A stretch of 64,000 bases of DNA from DASZIT01 sp963709665 (GTDB lineage Bacteria; Actinomycetota; Acidimicrobiia; Acidimicrobiales; RAAP-2), in assembly GCA_963709665.1 (NCBI GenBank), contig CAVPWU010000007.1, positions 62,001-126,000 on the forward strand. Reading direction: 5' to 3'. A model generated the notes under the pieces. It worked only from the letters and a program-made list of their open reading frames with translations. It did no database searches and had not been told where the DNA came from. Made by a program: the position numbers and the translations under genes. Position 1 is the first letter of the stretch; the number at the start of each line of letters is the position of its first letter. This document shows, one piece after another, positions 1 through 9,266 of this stretch.

Positions 1-809
1 CTCGAAGGGCATGACCTGCACGTAGAGCGTCCAGGATGGGGACGTCCCCCGAGGCGATGGCCCGGTAGAGGTCCTCGAGGTGGTGGTCGGGGTTCTCCCC
101 CGCCAGGAGGTGCGCCCTCCTCCTCGGTCAGGTGCTCGACCCCCTGGTCGGTCTTGAAGTGGTACTTGACCCAGGACCGCTCGCCGCCGGCGTTGATCCA
201 CATGTAGGTGTGGCTCGAGTACCCGTTCATGTGGCGCCAGGTCTTGGGGAGGCCGCGGTCCCCCATCAGCCAGGTCACCTGGTGGGCGCGACTCCGGCGA
301 CAGCGTCCAGAAGTCCCACTGCATGTTGTTGTCCCGCAGATGGTTGTCGGCCCGGCGCTTCTGGGAGTGGATGAAGTCCTGGAACTTCTGGGGGTCCCGG
401 ATGAAGAAGACCGGCGTGTTGTTGCCGACCATGTCGTAGTTGCCGTCCTCGGTGTAGAACTTGAGCGCGAAGCCCCGGGGGTCGCGGGACGGTGTCGGCG
501 TAGCCCCGCTCCCCGGCCACGGTGGAGAACCGGGCCAGCATCTCGGTGCGGGTGCCCTTGGCGAACAGGGCGGCCTGGGTGAACTGGGACACGTCCTCGG
601 TGGCCTCGAAGAACCCGAAGGCGCCCCCGCCCTTGGCGTGGACCACCCGCTCGGGGACCCGCTCGCGGTTGAACTGCTGCATCTTCTGGACCAGGTAGGT
701 GTCCTGCAGCAGGACCGGACCGGCCGGGCCCGACGGTCAGGGAGTACTCATCGCTGGCCGCCGGGATTCCGGCGTCCGTGGTGGTGAACGGTCGATCTGG
801 GTCGGGCAT
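1..809 (-). pseudogene. Catalase (heme, clade KatA-like), partial and frameshifted
   Basis: The protein breaks down hydrogen peroxide with a heme active site in the cytoplasm. From the ATG at 809 the reading jumps between frames but rebuilds a normal catalase: an EYSLTVG start, the catalytic His in RVVHAKG, the RFSTVAGERG segment, the distal Asn in VGNNTPVFF, then NMQWDFWTL and WTLYVQVMP. The 3' end lies beyond the window. Five single extra bases are needed to explain the frames, near 36, 118, 291, 488 and 727. Protein-level conservation is intact between them, so these look like recent lesions or sequencing errors rather than an old decaying gene. The family call is secure; whether the gene is functional is not. 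Confidence 0.85.
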
Positions 810-911
810 GGCACTCCTCCGTAGCGTCGGACCCCCGGAGTATGCCCAGTGGCCCGGGGACGTATGCACCCCGGACCCGGCCCGGATGGGGGGCTCCGGC
901 GCCGCCGCCCC

Positions 912-2155
912 TCAGGGTGCCGTCGTCGAGGACATGGTGATGAAGTCCCGGGCCCAGTAGGGCTCGAAGTAGCGGTCCGGGCCGCCCACCATGGTCGGCA
1001 GGAGATCGGCGCCGTTGGCAGCGGTGGCCGGGCCCGTGGCGCCGACCGGGCGGTAGGAGGCGAAGTTCACCCAGTCGGTGTTGATGTCGAGTTCCATCGC
1101 CCGCACGGCGCCGGCCCGGGCCAGGAGATCGGCGAGGTCGGTGATGTTGAGACCCGGGCCACCGACGTAGACGAGGGCGCCGTCCGCCGTCACCCCGAGC
1201 CCGGAGCGCCACACGTAGACCTTGTTGCCCAGGGTGGCGCCCCACTGGCTGGTGTCGGCGGCGTTGAGTCCGGGGACCGGCTGTCCGCCGTCGACGAGGA
1301 GGTCGAGGTTCTGTCGGACCGAGACGACGGCCGGGGTCATCGTCACGTCTCGGTCCCCCACGCCCCGACGGTGGAGGTGCCGTCGGCGTAGACGACGAAC
1401 GAGGCGGCCCCGGTCCGCAACGGAAGGACGGTCCGTCCGTCGGTGTAGTACCCGCCGCCGGCATTGGTCATGAGGAACCCGGCGTTGAAGGCGGCGACCA
1501 GGCTCGTGGCGGCCGTGCCCGTCACGGGTGCGGTGTGGGAGAACGGACCGCCTCCCGGGATCTGGCTGCCCGAGTAGAGGGTCGCCTTCAGCGAGCTTGG
1601 TGTCCATCCAGGCCACGCCGACCACGTAGCTGGTGTGGACGGCGTCGGGACGCAGCGTGGTCTCGTAGACGGCGGGCAGTCCGCCGACCAGCCGACCGAC
1701 CGGCGACCACTGCCCCTCGCCGGGAATGGCCGGGGTGGCCACCGGGGCGATGGCGGCCGGGGGTACCAGGTGGGCCGGTCCGGCGGCCACCACCGGCGGC
1801 CGGACCACCGGCGGCCGGATCGAACCCCGGGGAGGTCGGCCACCCACCTTGGGCGGATGGTGGCTGTACCACTCGCCCTCCACCCAGTTCACGATGCCGC
1901 CGCCCCCGTGCTCCCGGGCCCATTCCGCGAACCGTGCACTCGATCGACGATCCGAACGCCGGATTGGTGAGGGCTCCCCCGAGGGAGATGGCCAGCCACA
2001 GGAGGAGGGCGCCGAGGCCGAGGCTCACCAGCACCACCAGGCGACGCCGTGCGGTACCCCCGTCGACCGGTGACCGCCGGACGGGCGCGCCCCCTCCCGG
2101 ACGGCGCCTCGTCGGTCTCCGGGTGGTCGGCCTCGACCAGGGAGGGTGCCGTCAT
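912..2155 (-). pseudogene. Phosphodiester glycosidase (NAGPA-like) membrane protein, frameshifted
   Basis: The ATG at 2155 overlaps the stop of the upstream cytochrome gene (ATGA). The pieces give a basic N-terminus, one membrane segment (VLVSLGLGALLLWLAI) and an extracytoplasmic domain. That domain has the NAGPA/DUF2233 hallmarks AFNAGFLM, GGYYTDGRT, ELDINTDWVNF and a C-terminal RDFITM. The family cleaves phosphodiester-linked sugars on glycans or envelope polymers; the substrate here is unknown. Frame changes occur near 1345, 1598, 1940 and 2060. It is the last gene of the unit that begins at 2820, and catalase follows on the same strand. A role in envelope glycan processing is inference. 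Confidence 0.7.
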
Positions 2156-2820
2156 GGCTTGACGGTGACGACCGAGGGCTGGCCGCCGGTCCGCCACGAC
2201 CCGACCTGGGGCGCCACGGCGACGGCCAGGATCAGCCCGATGACCAGGCTCACCGCCAGGGCCCACTGGCGGGCTCCGGCACCGGCGACCTGCCGGCGGG
2301 TCCGGTGCATCCAGTCGCGGGGGGCGACCCGCGCCGTCTCCACCACATGGCCGAGCACGTGGATCACCATCACCCCGAACCAGCCGATGAAACTGATCCG
2401 GTGGAGCTGGAGCATCTCGTTCCGGAGCGATGAGGGTCCGAGCAGCAGGGCGATCCCGGTGGCGAACAGCACGCCGGTCAGGAGGATGAGGACGGGCCCA
2501 ACAGCCGGAGGACCGCCGGGGGCGGTCCCTTGCGGCGGTACTCCGGATCCCCCTGGTAGTACCGACCGAACCGCCACAGCGTGCTGCCCATCTTGAGCAG
2601 GACCGGCGGAACCAGGATCATGCCGATGAACCACGTGGGGGGTGAGCAGGGCGCCCACCCGGAGAATGGTGAGCCCCTCGGCGGCCAGCAGGACGATCAG
2701 CACCGCCGCCGTCGAGGCGGTCAGCCGGGTGTTCGATGCCACGCCATCCCGTCGACGGCGGCTGACCCGCGTCACCGGCTCGGCAGGGACCGGGTGGTCG
2801 TGCGGCGACTCGAGGCTCAT
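2152..2820 (-). CDS. Small four-helix cytochrome b-like membrane protein
   Basis: About 222 residues, with a charged N-terminus and four predicted membrane helices (starting near AVLIVLLAAEG, HVFIGMILVP, GPVLILLTGVL and ALAVSLVIGL). Histidines sit in or next to the helices (HVFIGM, LHRISFIGW, HVLGHVVE), as expected for a di-heme b module of the cytochrome b561/DUF4405 type. The correct reading between about 2510 and 2640 requires one inserted and one lost base, so a naive translation has a wrong internal stretch that returns to frame. A regulatory direct repeat sits about 110 bp upstream, so this gene starts its own unit with the phosphodiester glycosidase. It probably passes electrons within the membrane; heme binding is inferred from residues only. 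Confidence 0.65.
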   Translation of the reverse strand: MSLESPHDHPVPAEPVTRVSRRRRDGVASNTRLTASTAAVLIVLLAAEGLTILRVGALLTPHVVHRHDPGSAGPAQDGQHAVAVRSVLPGGSGVPPQGTAPGGPPAVGPVLILLTGVLFATGIALLLGPSSLRNEMLQLHRISFIGWFGVMVIHVLGHVVETARVAPRDWMHRTRRQVAGAGARQWALAVSLVIGLILAVAVAPQVGSWRTGGQPSVVTVKP

Positions 2821-2929
2821 GGCCGGGCCGCCGGACGCCCGGTGGTGCCCGAAGGTCTCCGGCGGTTCCGCCGGCTCGGCACCGTGCACCCGATGGTCGA
2901 CCTCATGGGTCCACCGTACGGGTCGATCC

Positions 2930-2945
2930 TGACGCCCACATGACG
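2930..2945 (-). promoter_or_regulatory. Response-regulator box 1 (TGACG direct repeat)
   Basis: Two TGACG half-sites start 11 bp apart (2930 and 2941), read on the plus strand. On the minus strand they read CGTCA-N6-CGTCA and are followed after 11 bp by TACGGT (2913-2918), a possible -10 for the cytochrome b gene at 2820. The same pattern occurs at 7113 and 9294. Eleven-bp direct repeats are typical of OmpR-family binding sites. Confidence 0.6.
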
Positions 2946-2954
2946 ACGGCGTTG

Positions 2955-3206
2955 CTATCGGGGGGACGTCGTCCCCCCGCCGACGACGGCCGAGGCCCGC
3001 ATCCGGACCAGCGTCAGGGCGAGACGCGGGCACGAGGTCACCGCCCGGCGGGCATGATCGACGGCGGCGGCCGGGACCTCCCCGGGCTCGATGATCGGGA
3101 ACCCCCAGGGGTCGAGCGTGACGACCTCGGGCACCAGCTCGGCACAGAGGCCGGCGCCGTCACAGGCCACCGGGTCGACCACCAGTTCGAACCGGGGCCG
3201 CTTCAT
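2955..3206 (-). CDS. Ferredoxin, single-cluster 3Fe-4S type
   Basis: An 83-residue acidic ferredoxin of the kind that serves P450s and small flavoproteins. The cluster ligands are visible as CDGAGLC near the N-terminus and SCP near residue 65. Only three cysteines are available, which fits a 3Fe-4S centre. The start ATG overlaps the stop of the NuoF-like gene by 4 bp, so the two are translationally coupled and probably work together, the ferredoxin carrying electrons to or from the flavo-iron-sulfur subunit. The C-terminal dozen residues after LTLVR are not part of the fold. Confidence 0.8.
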   Translation of the reverse strand: MKRPRFELVVDPVACDGAGLCAELVPEVVTLDPWGFPIIEPGEVPAAAVDHARRAVTSCPRLALTLVRMRASAVVGGGTTSPR

Positions 3207-4534
3207 CGGCCGGACCACCGGCGCCCGGGGATGGGGAGGAAGACGGGGCCGGGGGCACACGGTCCTCGCCGGAGGTGCTGCTCGATGTGGGACTCGAAGA
3301 CCCGGAGCGAGGTACGCACGAAGCGGGCGACGCCGTCCGGGTGCCGGCAGGCGCCACGGCCCTCGACCAGACCGCACAACGTCGGGGAGGACGGCGACAC
3401 CGGAGCGGAGCATCCCGGGCCGGAAGGCCAGGTGCTCCATGGTGGTGGCGATGGCGGCCAGCCCGTTGACGCACGGCCCGCACTGGCCGGCGCCCTCCCC
3501 CTCGAGGTAGCGCACCACACCCGCCACCTCGGCGAGCGGGCACACCCCCACCGGCAGGAAGGCCACCACCCCGGCGCCGATGGAGGACCCCATCGCCCGG
3601 AAGGCCTCCTCGGTGAGCGGGGTGGTGAGGGCCTCGGTCGGGGTGACCCACCCGCTCCCGTACCCGCCCACCAGCACCCCCTGGAACGAGGTGGCGTCCT
3701 GCCCGCCCAACCCCAGCATCTCGCCCAGGCCGACGCCGAGCGGCGCCTCGACGATCCGCGGATCCGGCCAGGCGCCGGTGACCGTGAGAAGGGTCGTACC
3801 CGGCGACGCCGCCGTGCCGACGGAGCGGAACCAGGCGTTCCCGAAGCGGGCGATGAGGGCCACGTGGGCCAGGGTCTCCACGTTCTGGACCAGCGTCGGA
3901 CGTCCGCCGACACCCCGCTGGCGGACGGGGTGGAGCCCCACGAAGGTCGGTGTGGCGGGACGGGCGCCGTTGATGGTGCCCACCACCGCGGACTCCTGAC
4001 CGGCGAGGAAGCGGTCCGGGGCGACCACCACCTCGACGGGACACGGATCGAGTCCCCGGTGCCTCCGCTCGGCGATGGCACCGGTCATCGCCGCCACCGC
4101 CGACTGCGGTACGTGCACCACGACCCGGGCCGCCCCGAGGGTGGTGGCGGCCGCGGCGGCACCGTCCAGGACGAGGTGGGGATGCCGGTGGAGGAGGAAC
4201 CGGTCCTTCCCACTGGCCGGCTCGCCCTCGGCGCCGTTGGCCACCACCACCGGCGCCCGGCGACCGGCCGCCTGCACCGACCGCCACTTGGCGGCGACCG
4301 GGAACCACGCCCCCCGTGCCCACGCAGGCCACTCCGGTCGAGCACGTCGATCAGCTCGGACCCCCGCCAGGACGGAAGCGGGCCCCACTGGGCCAGATGC
4401 TCGTCGAGCCTCGAGGTGGGGCCACCGGTACCCACGCCGAGCAGCAGGCGGAGCGGGCCCGACGGTCCTTCGGCCAGGCTTGGGCCCGGGGCCCCGGGGC
4501 CATGGCGGACGCCGCGGAGGGTGACCGAGCTCAT
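3203..4534 (-). pseudogene. NuoF-like NADH dehydrogenase 51 kDa-type subunit, two frameshifts
   Basis: Cytoplasmic flavo-iron-sulfur subunit that would oxidise NAD(P)H through FMN and a 4Fe-4S cluster. Reassembled length is 443 residues, normal for the family. Visible parts are the FMN/NADH region (VVVANGAEGEPASGKDR, LVGGYGSGW), the quinone-oxidoreductase middle region (TLVQNVETLAHVALI) and cluster cysteines in GVCPL, QCGPC and GACRHP. A lost base in a G-run near 4311 and an extra T near 3372 cancel in length. Both ends overlap neighbours by ATGA. No other complex I genes are nearby, so this is a stand-alone input module for the membrane heme protein upstream rather than part of complex I. 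Confidence 0.75.
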
Positions 4535-5664
4535 CGGGCAACTCCCGACACCGTGCCGGAGAGCCGGCCGTTCTGCTCGACGCCCAGCGTCACCGTGAGA
4601 TCGACCGGATCCGGGTCGTGAAGGGCGATGGAGATGACATCCCCGTCGAGCGAGGTGACCGCCCCCGGGTACCCCCCGAGCGAGGCCGATCCCGAGGAGA
4701 GCGAGACGCCGCCGCCGGCGATGGCCGTGCCGTCGAGCTCGATCTCCAGTGGGGTCGAGGCGGCGTCCTCGAGGCGAAGGGCCAGGGTGACCCGGACGTT
4801 CCCGCCCGCCTCCGGGGCCGTCGTCTGGGTACCGCTGACCGGACTCGTGAACGGCGCAGCAGGTGCCGGGTCGGTGGCCCCACCGGAGCTGACGGCCACC
4901 GTGGGTGCGGTCGTCGCCGACGCCACGGTGGTCGGGACGGAGAGGCCGGCGTTGGTGGCGGCGATCCGGGCCAGCAGCGTGCTCGACGTGCCCGACCGGT
5001 GTGACCAGCCGGGCCGGAGGGGTCCGAGGACGGCGAAGGCGCCGATGGCCACCGTCACCACCACGGCCACGGCGGCGGCCACCAGGCGCCGGGTGGCTCC
5101 GAACGACCTGCCGGTGACCAGGCGCCAGGTCACCACCGCGAGCACGGCCAGGGTGCAGGCGCCGTCGATGACCAGGACCGGGCCGAGCCGGGTGTCCGAC
5201 CCACTGCCCAGCCCGTGGAGGACGGCGATCGGCCAGCAGAGGTAGGCCATCCAGTGGACGAACCGCCAGGAGCGGTAGCCGATGCGGTGACGGAGGGCGC
5301 TGGTGACCAGGACGGCCAGCAGGAGATCGAGGGTCACGGCGCCCAGCCCGATCCAGAGGGGACGGTACGGCGAGTGGAAGGGGACGAAGGCGTCGACGAT
5401 GCCGATCGGCACGTACCCGTCGGCGATGGTGCTCAGCACGTGGGTGGCGACGAATCCGAGGCAGAGCAACGACAGATTGCGGTGGAGGTGCTGGGACAGA
5501 AAGCGGGGCCAGCGTTCCGTGGTCCATCCCACCGAGGCCACCACTCCCACCACCACGGTGGCCGTCAGGAGCACCAGCGCCACGACGCCGGACGCCCGGG
5601 TCAGGTACCACAGGGCCTTGCCGTTGGACGCCGACGCCGCCAACACCACCGGCAGCGGGGTCAC
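4531..5664 (-). CDS. Ferric reductase-like transmembrane heme protein with C-terminal beta domain
   Basis: A 377-residue membrane protein starting at GTG, which overlaps the apbE stop (GTGA). The N-terminal half has about six helices of the ferric-reductase/YedZ type, with candidate heme-ligating histidines in SQHLHRN, ATHVLS, FVHWMAY and AVLHGL. A further helix near residue 210 is followed by an Ala/Thr/Pro-rich linker (about 235-275). The protein ends in a repetitive beta-type domain likely outside the cell. The extracytoplasmic domain lacks the usual (S/T)GAT flavin attachment motif. In context it would move electrons from the cytoplasmic NuoF-like/ferredoxin pair across the membrane. The electron acceptor is unknown. 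Confidence 0.75.
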   Translation of the reverse strand: MTPLPVVLAASASNGKALWYLTRASGVVALVLLTATVVVGVVASVGWTTERWPRFLSQHLHRNLSLLCLGFVATHVLSTIADGYVPIGIVDAFVPFHSPYRPLWIGLGAVTLDLLLAVLVTSALRHRIGYRSWRFVHWMAYLCWPIAVLHGLGSGSDTRLGPVLVIDGACTLAVLAVVTWRLVTGRSFGATRRLVAAAVAVVVTVAIGAFAVLGPLRPGWSHRSGTSSTLLARIAATNAGLSVPTTVASATTAPTVAVSSGGATDPAPAAPFTSPVSGTQTTAPEAGGNVRVTLALRLEDAASTPLEIELDGTAIAGGGVSLSSGSASLGGYPGAVTSLDGDVISIALHDPDPVDLTVTLGVEQNGRLSGTVSGVAR

Positions 5665-6630
5665 CGGAGCGCCTCCGCCGCCGGGGAGGGCCAGCCTCCG
5701 ACCGTCACGACGGAGCCGTCCTGCCGGACCAGGCGGGACGGGAGGCCCAGGGCGGCCAGCCAGTCCCCGGCGTCCTCACCCCGGACCATGGACGCCGTCG
5801 ATGCCGTATTGGCGTCGAGACAGGTGCCGGCGGCCACCGACACCGTCCGCCACGGGGACTCCACCGGCAGGCCGGTGCCCGGATCGATGAGGTGGTGGAC
5901 CCGGCGGGACCCGAGCATCCAGGTGCGACGACCAACGCCGGACGTCGCCAGTCCTCCGGTGGAGACCGACACCGAGATCGGTGCGTCCGGATCGCCACAG
6001 ACGTCGGCGATCCCGACCCTGAAGCCACCCTCCGGGGCCCCCCGCACCGCCAGGTCCCCCCCGAACGACACCAGCACCCCGCAGCCGATCGTCGACTCGA
6101 CCGCCGCCGCCGCCCGGTCGGCGGCCCACGCCTTGGCAGTGGCACCCAGGTCGATGACGACCCCGGGTGGGACGGCGACGGTTCCCGCCGCGGGATCGAG
6201 GTCGATCGACCGCCATCCGGGTACCGGACCGGGCGTCGGCAGTCCGGCCCTCCACCCCGGAGGCCAGGAGCGCGAAGTCGCGGTCGTAGCCGAGCTGCTC
6301 CAGGGCACCTCCCACCGTGATGTCGACCCGGCCGTCGGTGAGGGCCCCGGCGCGGAGCCCGGCCGCCAGGGCCTCGACGAGGGCCGGCGAGACCGGGACG
6401 GGTCGTCCCCCGGCACCGGCGGCCATCCGGTGCAGGGCGTTGATCTCCGAATCGGGCCGGAACCGGCTGGCTACCGCCTCCACCTCGTCGAGCTCCCGGT
6501 GCAGCAGGGCGATGGCTCCGACCAGCGGCGGTGGCTCGGTCACGACCAGCTCGACGCGGGTCGACCACCGGGTGGCGGCGTAGAGCGTCGCGCCCGGCGA
6601 TCGGGCGGACCGGGTGGCCGTCCCGCTCAA
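5661..6630 (-). pseudogene. apbE: ApbE-type FAD:protein FMN transferase, one frameshift
   Basis: ApbE attaches FMN to Thr/Ser of extracytoplasmic redox proteins. Motifs seen: SRFRPDSEINALHRM, DLGATAKAWAADRA, CGVLVSFGGDLAVRG, HHLIDPGTG and DANTASTASMV. The frame changes once near 6245 because of an extra base; corrected length is about 322 residues. The start is probably TTG at 6630, overlapping the stop of the upstream anchor gene (TTGA). No clear signal peptide is visible. Lying between the anchor gene and the ferric-reductase-like gene, it suggests that a protein of this operon is, or once was, flavinylated. Confidence 0.8.
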
Positions 6631-7087
6631 CTCGCACCGCTGACGACGTGGCGCGGCTGCTGCACGGGGGCCGGCGTCGTGGCCGGCGTCGTGGCCGGCG
6701 TCGTGGTGGGCGGGGTGGTGGGCGCCGCCAGCCCGCTCGAGCCGCTGCCGGACGAACCACCGCCGGCCGCCGAGGTCGGCGGGGTGGTGGGGTCGGCTGA
6801 ACCTCCTGCGCCGGTGGTCGTCGGCGCGGTGGCCGGTGGCACGGTGGTCGAAGGTGTGGTGCCGGTGGCCGCCGACGACGGGCGAGTGACCCGGAAGGGA
6901 CTGGCTGAAGTAGACGCCCAGCCCGGCGACGGCAGCCACCGACGCCACGCCGGCCGCCTTGGTCAGGGAACCCACTCGACCGTCAGCCGCCTCGCGACGA
7001 CGGCGGGCACCCCCGCACGGCGGCGGTGGGCCGGTCGGGTGCGGCGTCGGGCGACGCCCACGCCTGGGGTCGGTTCCGGGTGACCAT
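6627..7087 (-). pseudogene. Membrane anchor with long Thr/Pro/Ser linker, frameshifted; FMN-binding domain apparently absent
   Basis: The protein starts at ATG 7087 with a short basic segment, then one membrane helix (AAGVASVAAVAGLGVYFSQ). About 90 residues rich in Thr, Pro, Ser and Gly follow, ending in RHVVSGAS and the stop. Two frame changes near 7010 and 6895 must be allowed. This anchor-plus-linker layout is how small actinobacterial FMN-binding (ApbE substrate) proteins begin, but the folded domain is missing. The terminal SGAS resembles the flavinylation motif SGA(T/S), though this may be chance. A direct-repeat box and a -10 (7095-7100) are so close upstream that the mRNA would be nearly leaderless. 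Confidence 0.5.
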
Positions 7088-7094
7088 GCCTTCC

Positions 7095-7128
7095 AGCGTA
7101 GGGAGCGCACCCTGACGCCAACATGACG
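7095..7128 (-). promoter_or_regulatory. Response-regulator box 2 with adjacent -10
   Basis: TGACG half-sites begin at 7113 and 7124, 11 bp apart. On the minus strand the box is followed after 12 bp by TACGCT (7095-7100), matching the TANNNT -10 pattern. The start codon of the anchor gene is only 8 bp further on. The box takes the place of a -35 element, which suggests activation by a bound response regulator. Confidence 0.6.
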
Positions 7129-7183
7129 CAAGCGTAAGAAAAGTCGAAGAAGACGGCCTGGTTCGCCGACCCTCCGATGCTGG

Positions 7184-8508
7184 TCAGGGAGCTTTCTGAC
7201 GGGGGGCGTCCCTGGTCGATTCGGCGGGGCGGGACGCCGTCCGGTGGGGTACGACGGCCCCCGGATCGTGACCGTTGGCCACCCGCCAGGACACCGCCAT
7301 GCGGGCGCCCCCGAGCGGCGAGTCCCCGATCGACCAGAGGCCGTGGGTCGAGCGCACCACCGCGTCGGCGATGGCCAGCCCGAGACCGGTCCCGCCCGGC
7401 CGGTCGTCCGCACGGTGGAACCGGTCGAGGACCAGCTCCCGTTGATCGGCCGGGATCCCCGGACCGGAATCGTCCACCGGAGGGTGACCTGGCCGCCGGA
7501 GCAGGCCACGCGGAGCTCGACGGTTCCTCCGGGTCCGGCGTACCGGCAGGCGTTGTCCAGGAGCACCGAGACCAGCCGATCGATGGCCTCGGGGTCGGCG
7601 ACGATGGGGACGATCGGGCCGGGGCCGTCCGGTCGGCTCGAGGTTCGGACCCCCGGCGGCGGCCACCGCGTCGAAGCGCTCCGCGCACTGTCGGGCCACG
7701 GCCTGGACATCGACGACCGTGATCGGTGGCGGTCGGCATCCGACCGCTCCTCGGCCTCGTGCCGGGCCAGCCACAGCAGGTCATCGACGATCGACCGGAG
7801 GCGGCCGGCTCTCCGACGCCACCCGCTCGAGGGTGGCGCGGTAGCTCGCCGGGTCACGTTCGTGGCTCAGGGCCAGGTCGACCTCGGCCCGGATGACGCT
7901 CAACGGGGTGCGGAGCTCATGGGAGGCGTTGGTGGTGAACTCCTGCTGCCGTCGTCTGATCTGCTCGATGGGAGCCGAGGCCCGCAGGCCGACGACGAAG
8001 GATCCGGTGAAGGTCACGAGGAGGAGGAGGGCGCCGAGCACCAGCTCGACCAGGATCAGGTCCCCCCGCACCTGCCCGATCTTGACGACGCTCTCGCCGG
8101 CCACCAGCCAACCGCCCTCCGACGGCGTGGACGCGAAGCGGAACGTGCTGCCGTCCGCGGCCACCGTGGTGCTGCCCGTCGTCCAGCGCGTGGCGGGGAA
8201 GGGCCGGCGCCCCCACCGTGAGCGCGGTCGCCTCCCCGGCCGCGTCGACCCGCCAGACGAAGGTCGGGGCATCGTCGAGGTCGGCGTCGTGGTCGCCATC
8301 CGGGGCGCCACGACCAGCGGCAGGGAGGCGCCGGAGGCGGCCTGCTGCGAGTTCGTTGGTGAGGCGGGCGTCGACCTCCCGGTCGAGCCGCTGCACGATC
8401 AGGATGTTGGTGACCAGGGCGATGGCCAGCGCCACCAGCGCCACCACCGCCGTGGCGCCCGAGCGCCACCCGGGCGGCGTGCGCCCGCTGCCGTCCCGAC
8501 CGCCTCAC
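7184..8508 (-). pseudogene. Membrane sensor histidine kinase, several frameshifts
   Basis: The GTG at 8508 overlaps the response regulator stop (GTGA), giving a regulator-kinase operon. The joined frames yield membrane helix 1 (VVALVALAIALVTNILIV), an extracytoplasmic sensor region of about 120 residues, and helix 2 (GALLLLVTFTGSFVVGL). The phospho-acceptor His in ASHELRTPLSV and an HATPase domain (LLDNACRYAG, DDSGPGIPAD, GGTGLGLAIADAVV) follow. At least three frame changes, the first in the GC-rich run near 8460, break it as deposited. The signal sensed is unknown. Its position directly upstream of the electron-transfer operon suggests it controls that operon. Confidence 0.75.
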
Positions 8509-9176
8509 GAGTCGGTGATCCGGTAGCCGGTGCCCCGCACGGTCTCGATCCGGGCGGTGGAGCTCTCGAGCTTGGCCCGGAGGCGGCCCATGTGGACGTC
8601 GATGGTGTTCGACCCCACTGCCGTCGCCTCGTCGCTCCAGACCTGGGTGGCGATCGACCGGCGGTTCACGACCGCCGGGGCGCGGCGGAGCAGCAGCTCG
8701 ATCAGACCGGTCTGGATGGTGGTCAGCGTCACGCTCCCGATCCCCCACCGTGGTCCGACCCGGGTCGACGGGTCGAACGACACGTCGCCGCATCGGAGCA
8801 CCGGATCCAGCAGGAGAGCGGGCGGCGCTGCAGGGCGGTGAGCGCGCGCCAGGAGCTCGCTGAAGGAGAAGGGCTTGACGAGGTAGTCGTCGGCACCGCT
8901 GAGCAGTCCCGCCACCCGGTCCTCGGTGGTGTCGCGGGCGGTCAACATCAGCACCGGGGTCCGGTCGCCCCGGCGTCGCATGACGGTGATCGCCTCGAAC
9001 CCGGTCATGGTCGGCATCCGCCAGTCGAACACCGCCACGTCGTACTCGAAGGAGAGGAGGTAGGAGAGCGCCGACGACCCGTCGGCCACGACGTCCACGA
9101 CGTAGCCGCTCTCGGTGAGCCCCCGCTCGATGACCGAGCTCAGCCCGGGGTCATCTTCGGCGACGAGCACTCTCAT
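8505..9176 (-). CDS. OmpR-family DNA-binding response regulator
   Basis: A 223-residue regulator with a receiver domain (acidic pocket AEDD, phospho-acceptor Asp in VFDWRMP, Lys in YLVKPFSF) and a C-terminal winged helix (NTIDVHMGRLRAKLE, ETVRGTGYRI). Around 8820-8855 and 8750 the translation departs briefly from the family consensus, consistent with pairs of compensating indels between the domains. It is cotranscribed with the histidine kinase. The direct repeat at 9294 upstream of its own start and the copies at 7113 and 2930 make it the best candidate to bind them, implying autoregulation. Confidence 0.85.
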   Translation of the reverse strand: MRVLVAEDDPGLSSVIERGLTESGYVVDVVADGSSALSYLLSFEYDVAVFDWRMPTMTGFEAITVMRRRGDRTPVLMLTARDTTEDRVAGLLSGADDYLVKPFSFSELLARAHRPAAPPALLLDPVLRCGDVSFDPSTRVGPRWGIGSVTLTTIQTGLIELLLRRAPAVVNRRSIATQVWSDEATAVGSNTIDVHMGRLRAKLESSTARIETVRGTGYRITDS

Positions 9177-9266
9177 GGATGACCATCCTCACGGTTGCAC
9201 ACGCTGGCTTCCGGCCTCTGGGCATGGCATGCCGCCGGCGTCACCAGCCAGCCCTCAGGCCCAACT

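Noticed and set aside
3203..4534. Part of a complete respiratory complex I
   Set aside because: No other nuo genes are adjacent, and the neighbours are ferredoxin, ApbE and ferric-reductase-like genes.
5215..7083. A 622-codon plus-strand open frame
   Set aside because: Composition is Gly/Arg/Pro/Asp-rich shadow sequence opposite the real redox operon; no family motifs.
5776..7857. A nearly 700-codon open frame on the minus strand that seems to join a sensor kinase to ApbE
   Set aside because: It is a patchwork of three genes read through frameshifts; ApbE, the anchor and the kinase each have their own start and stop.
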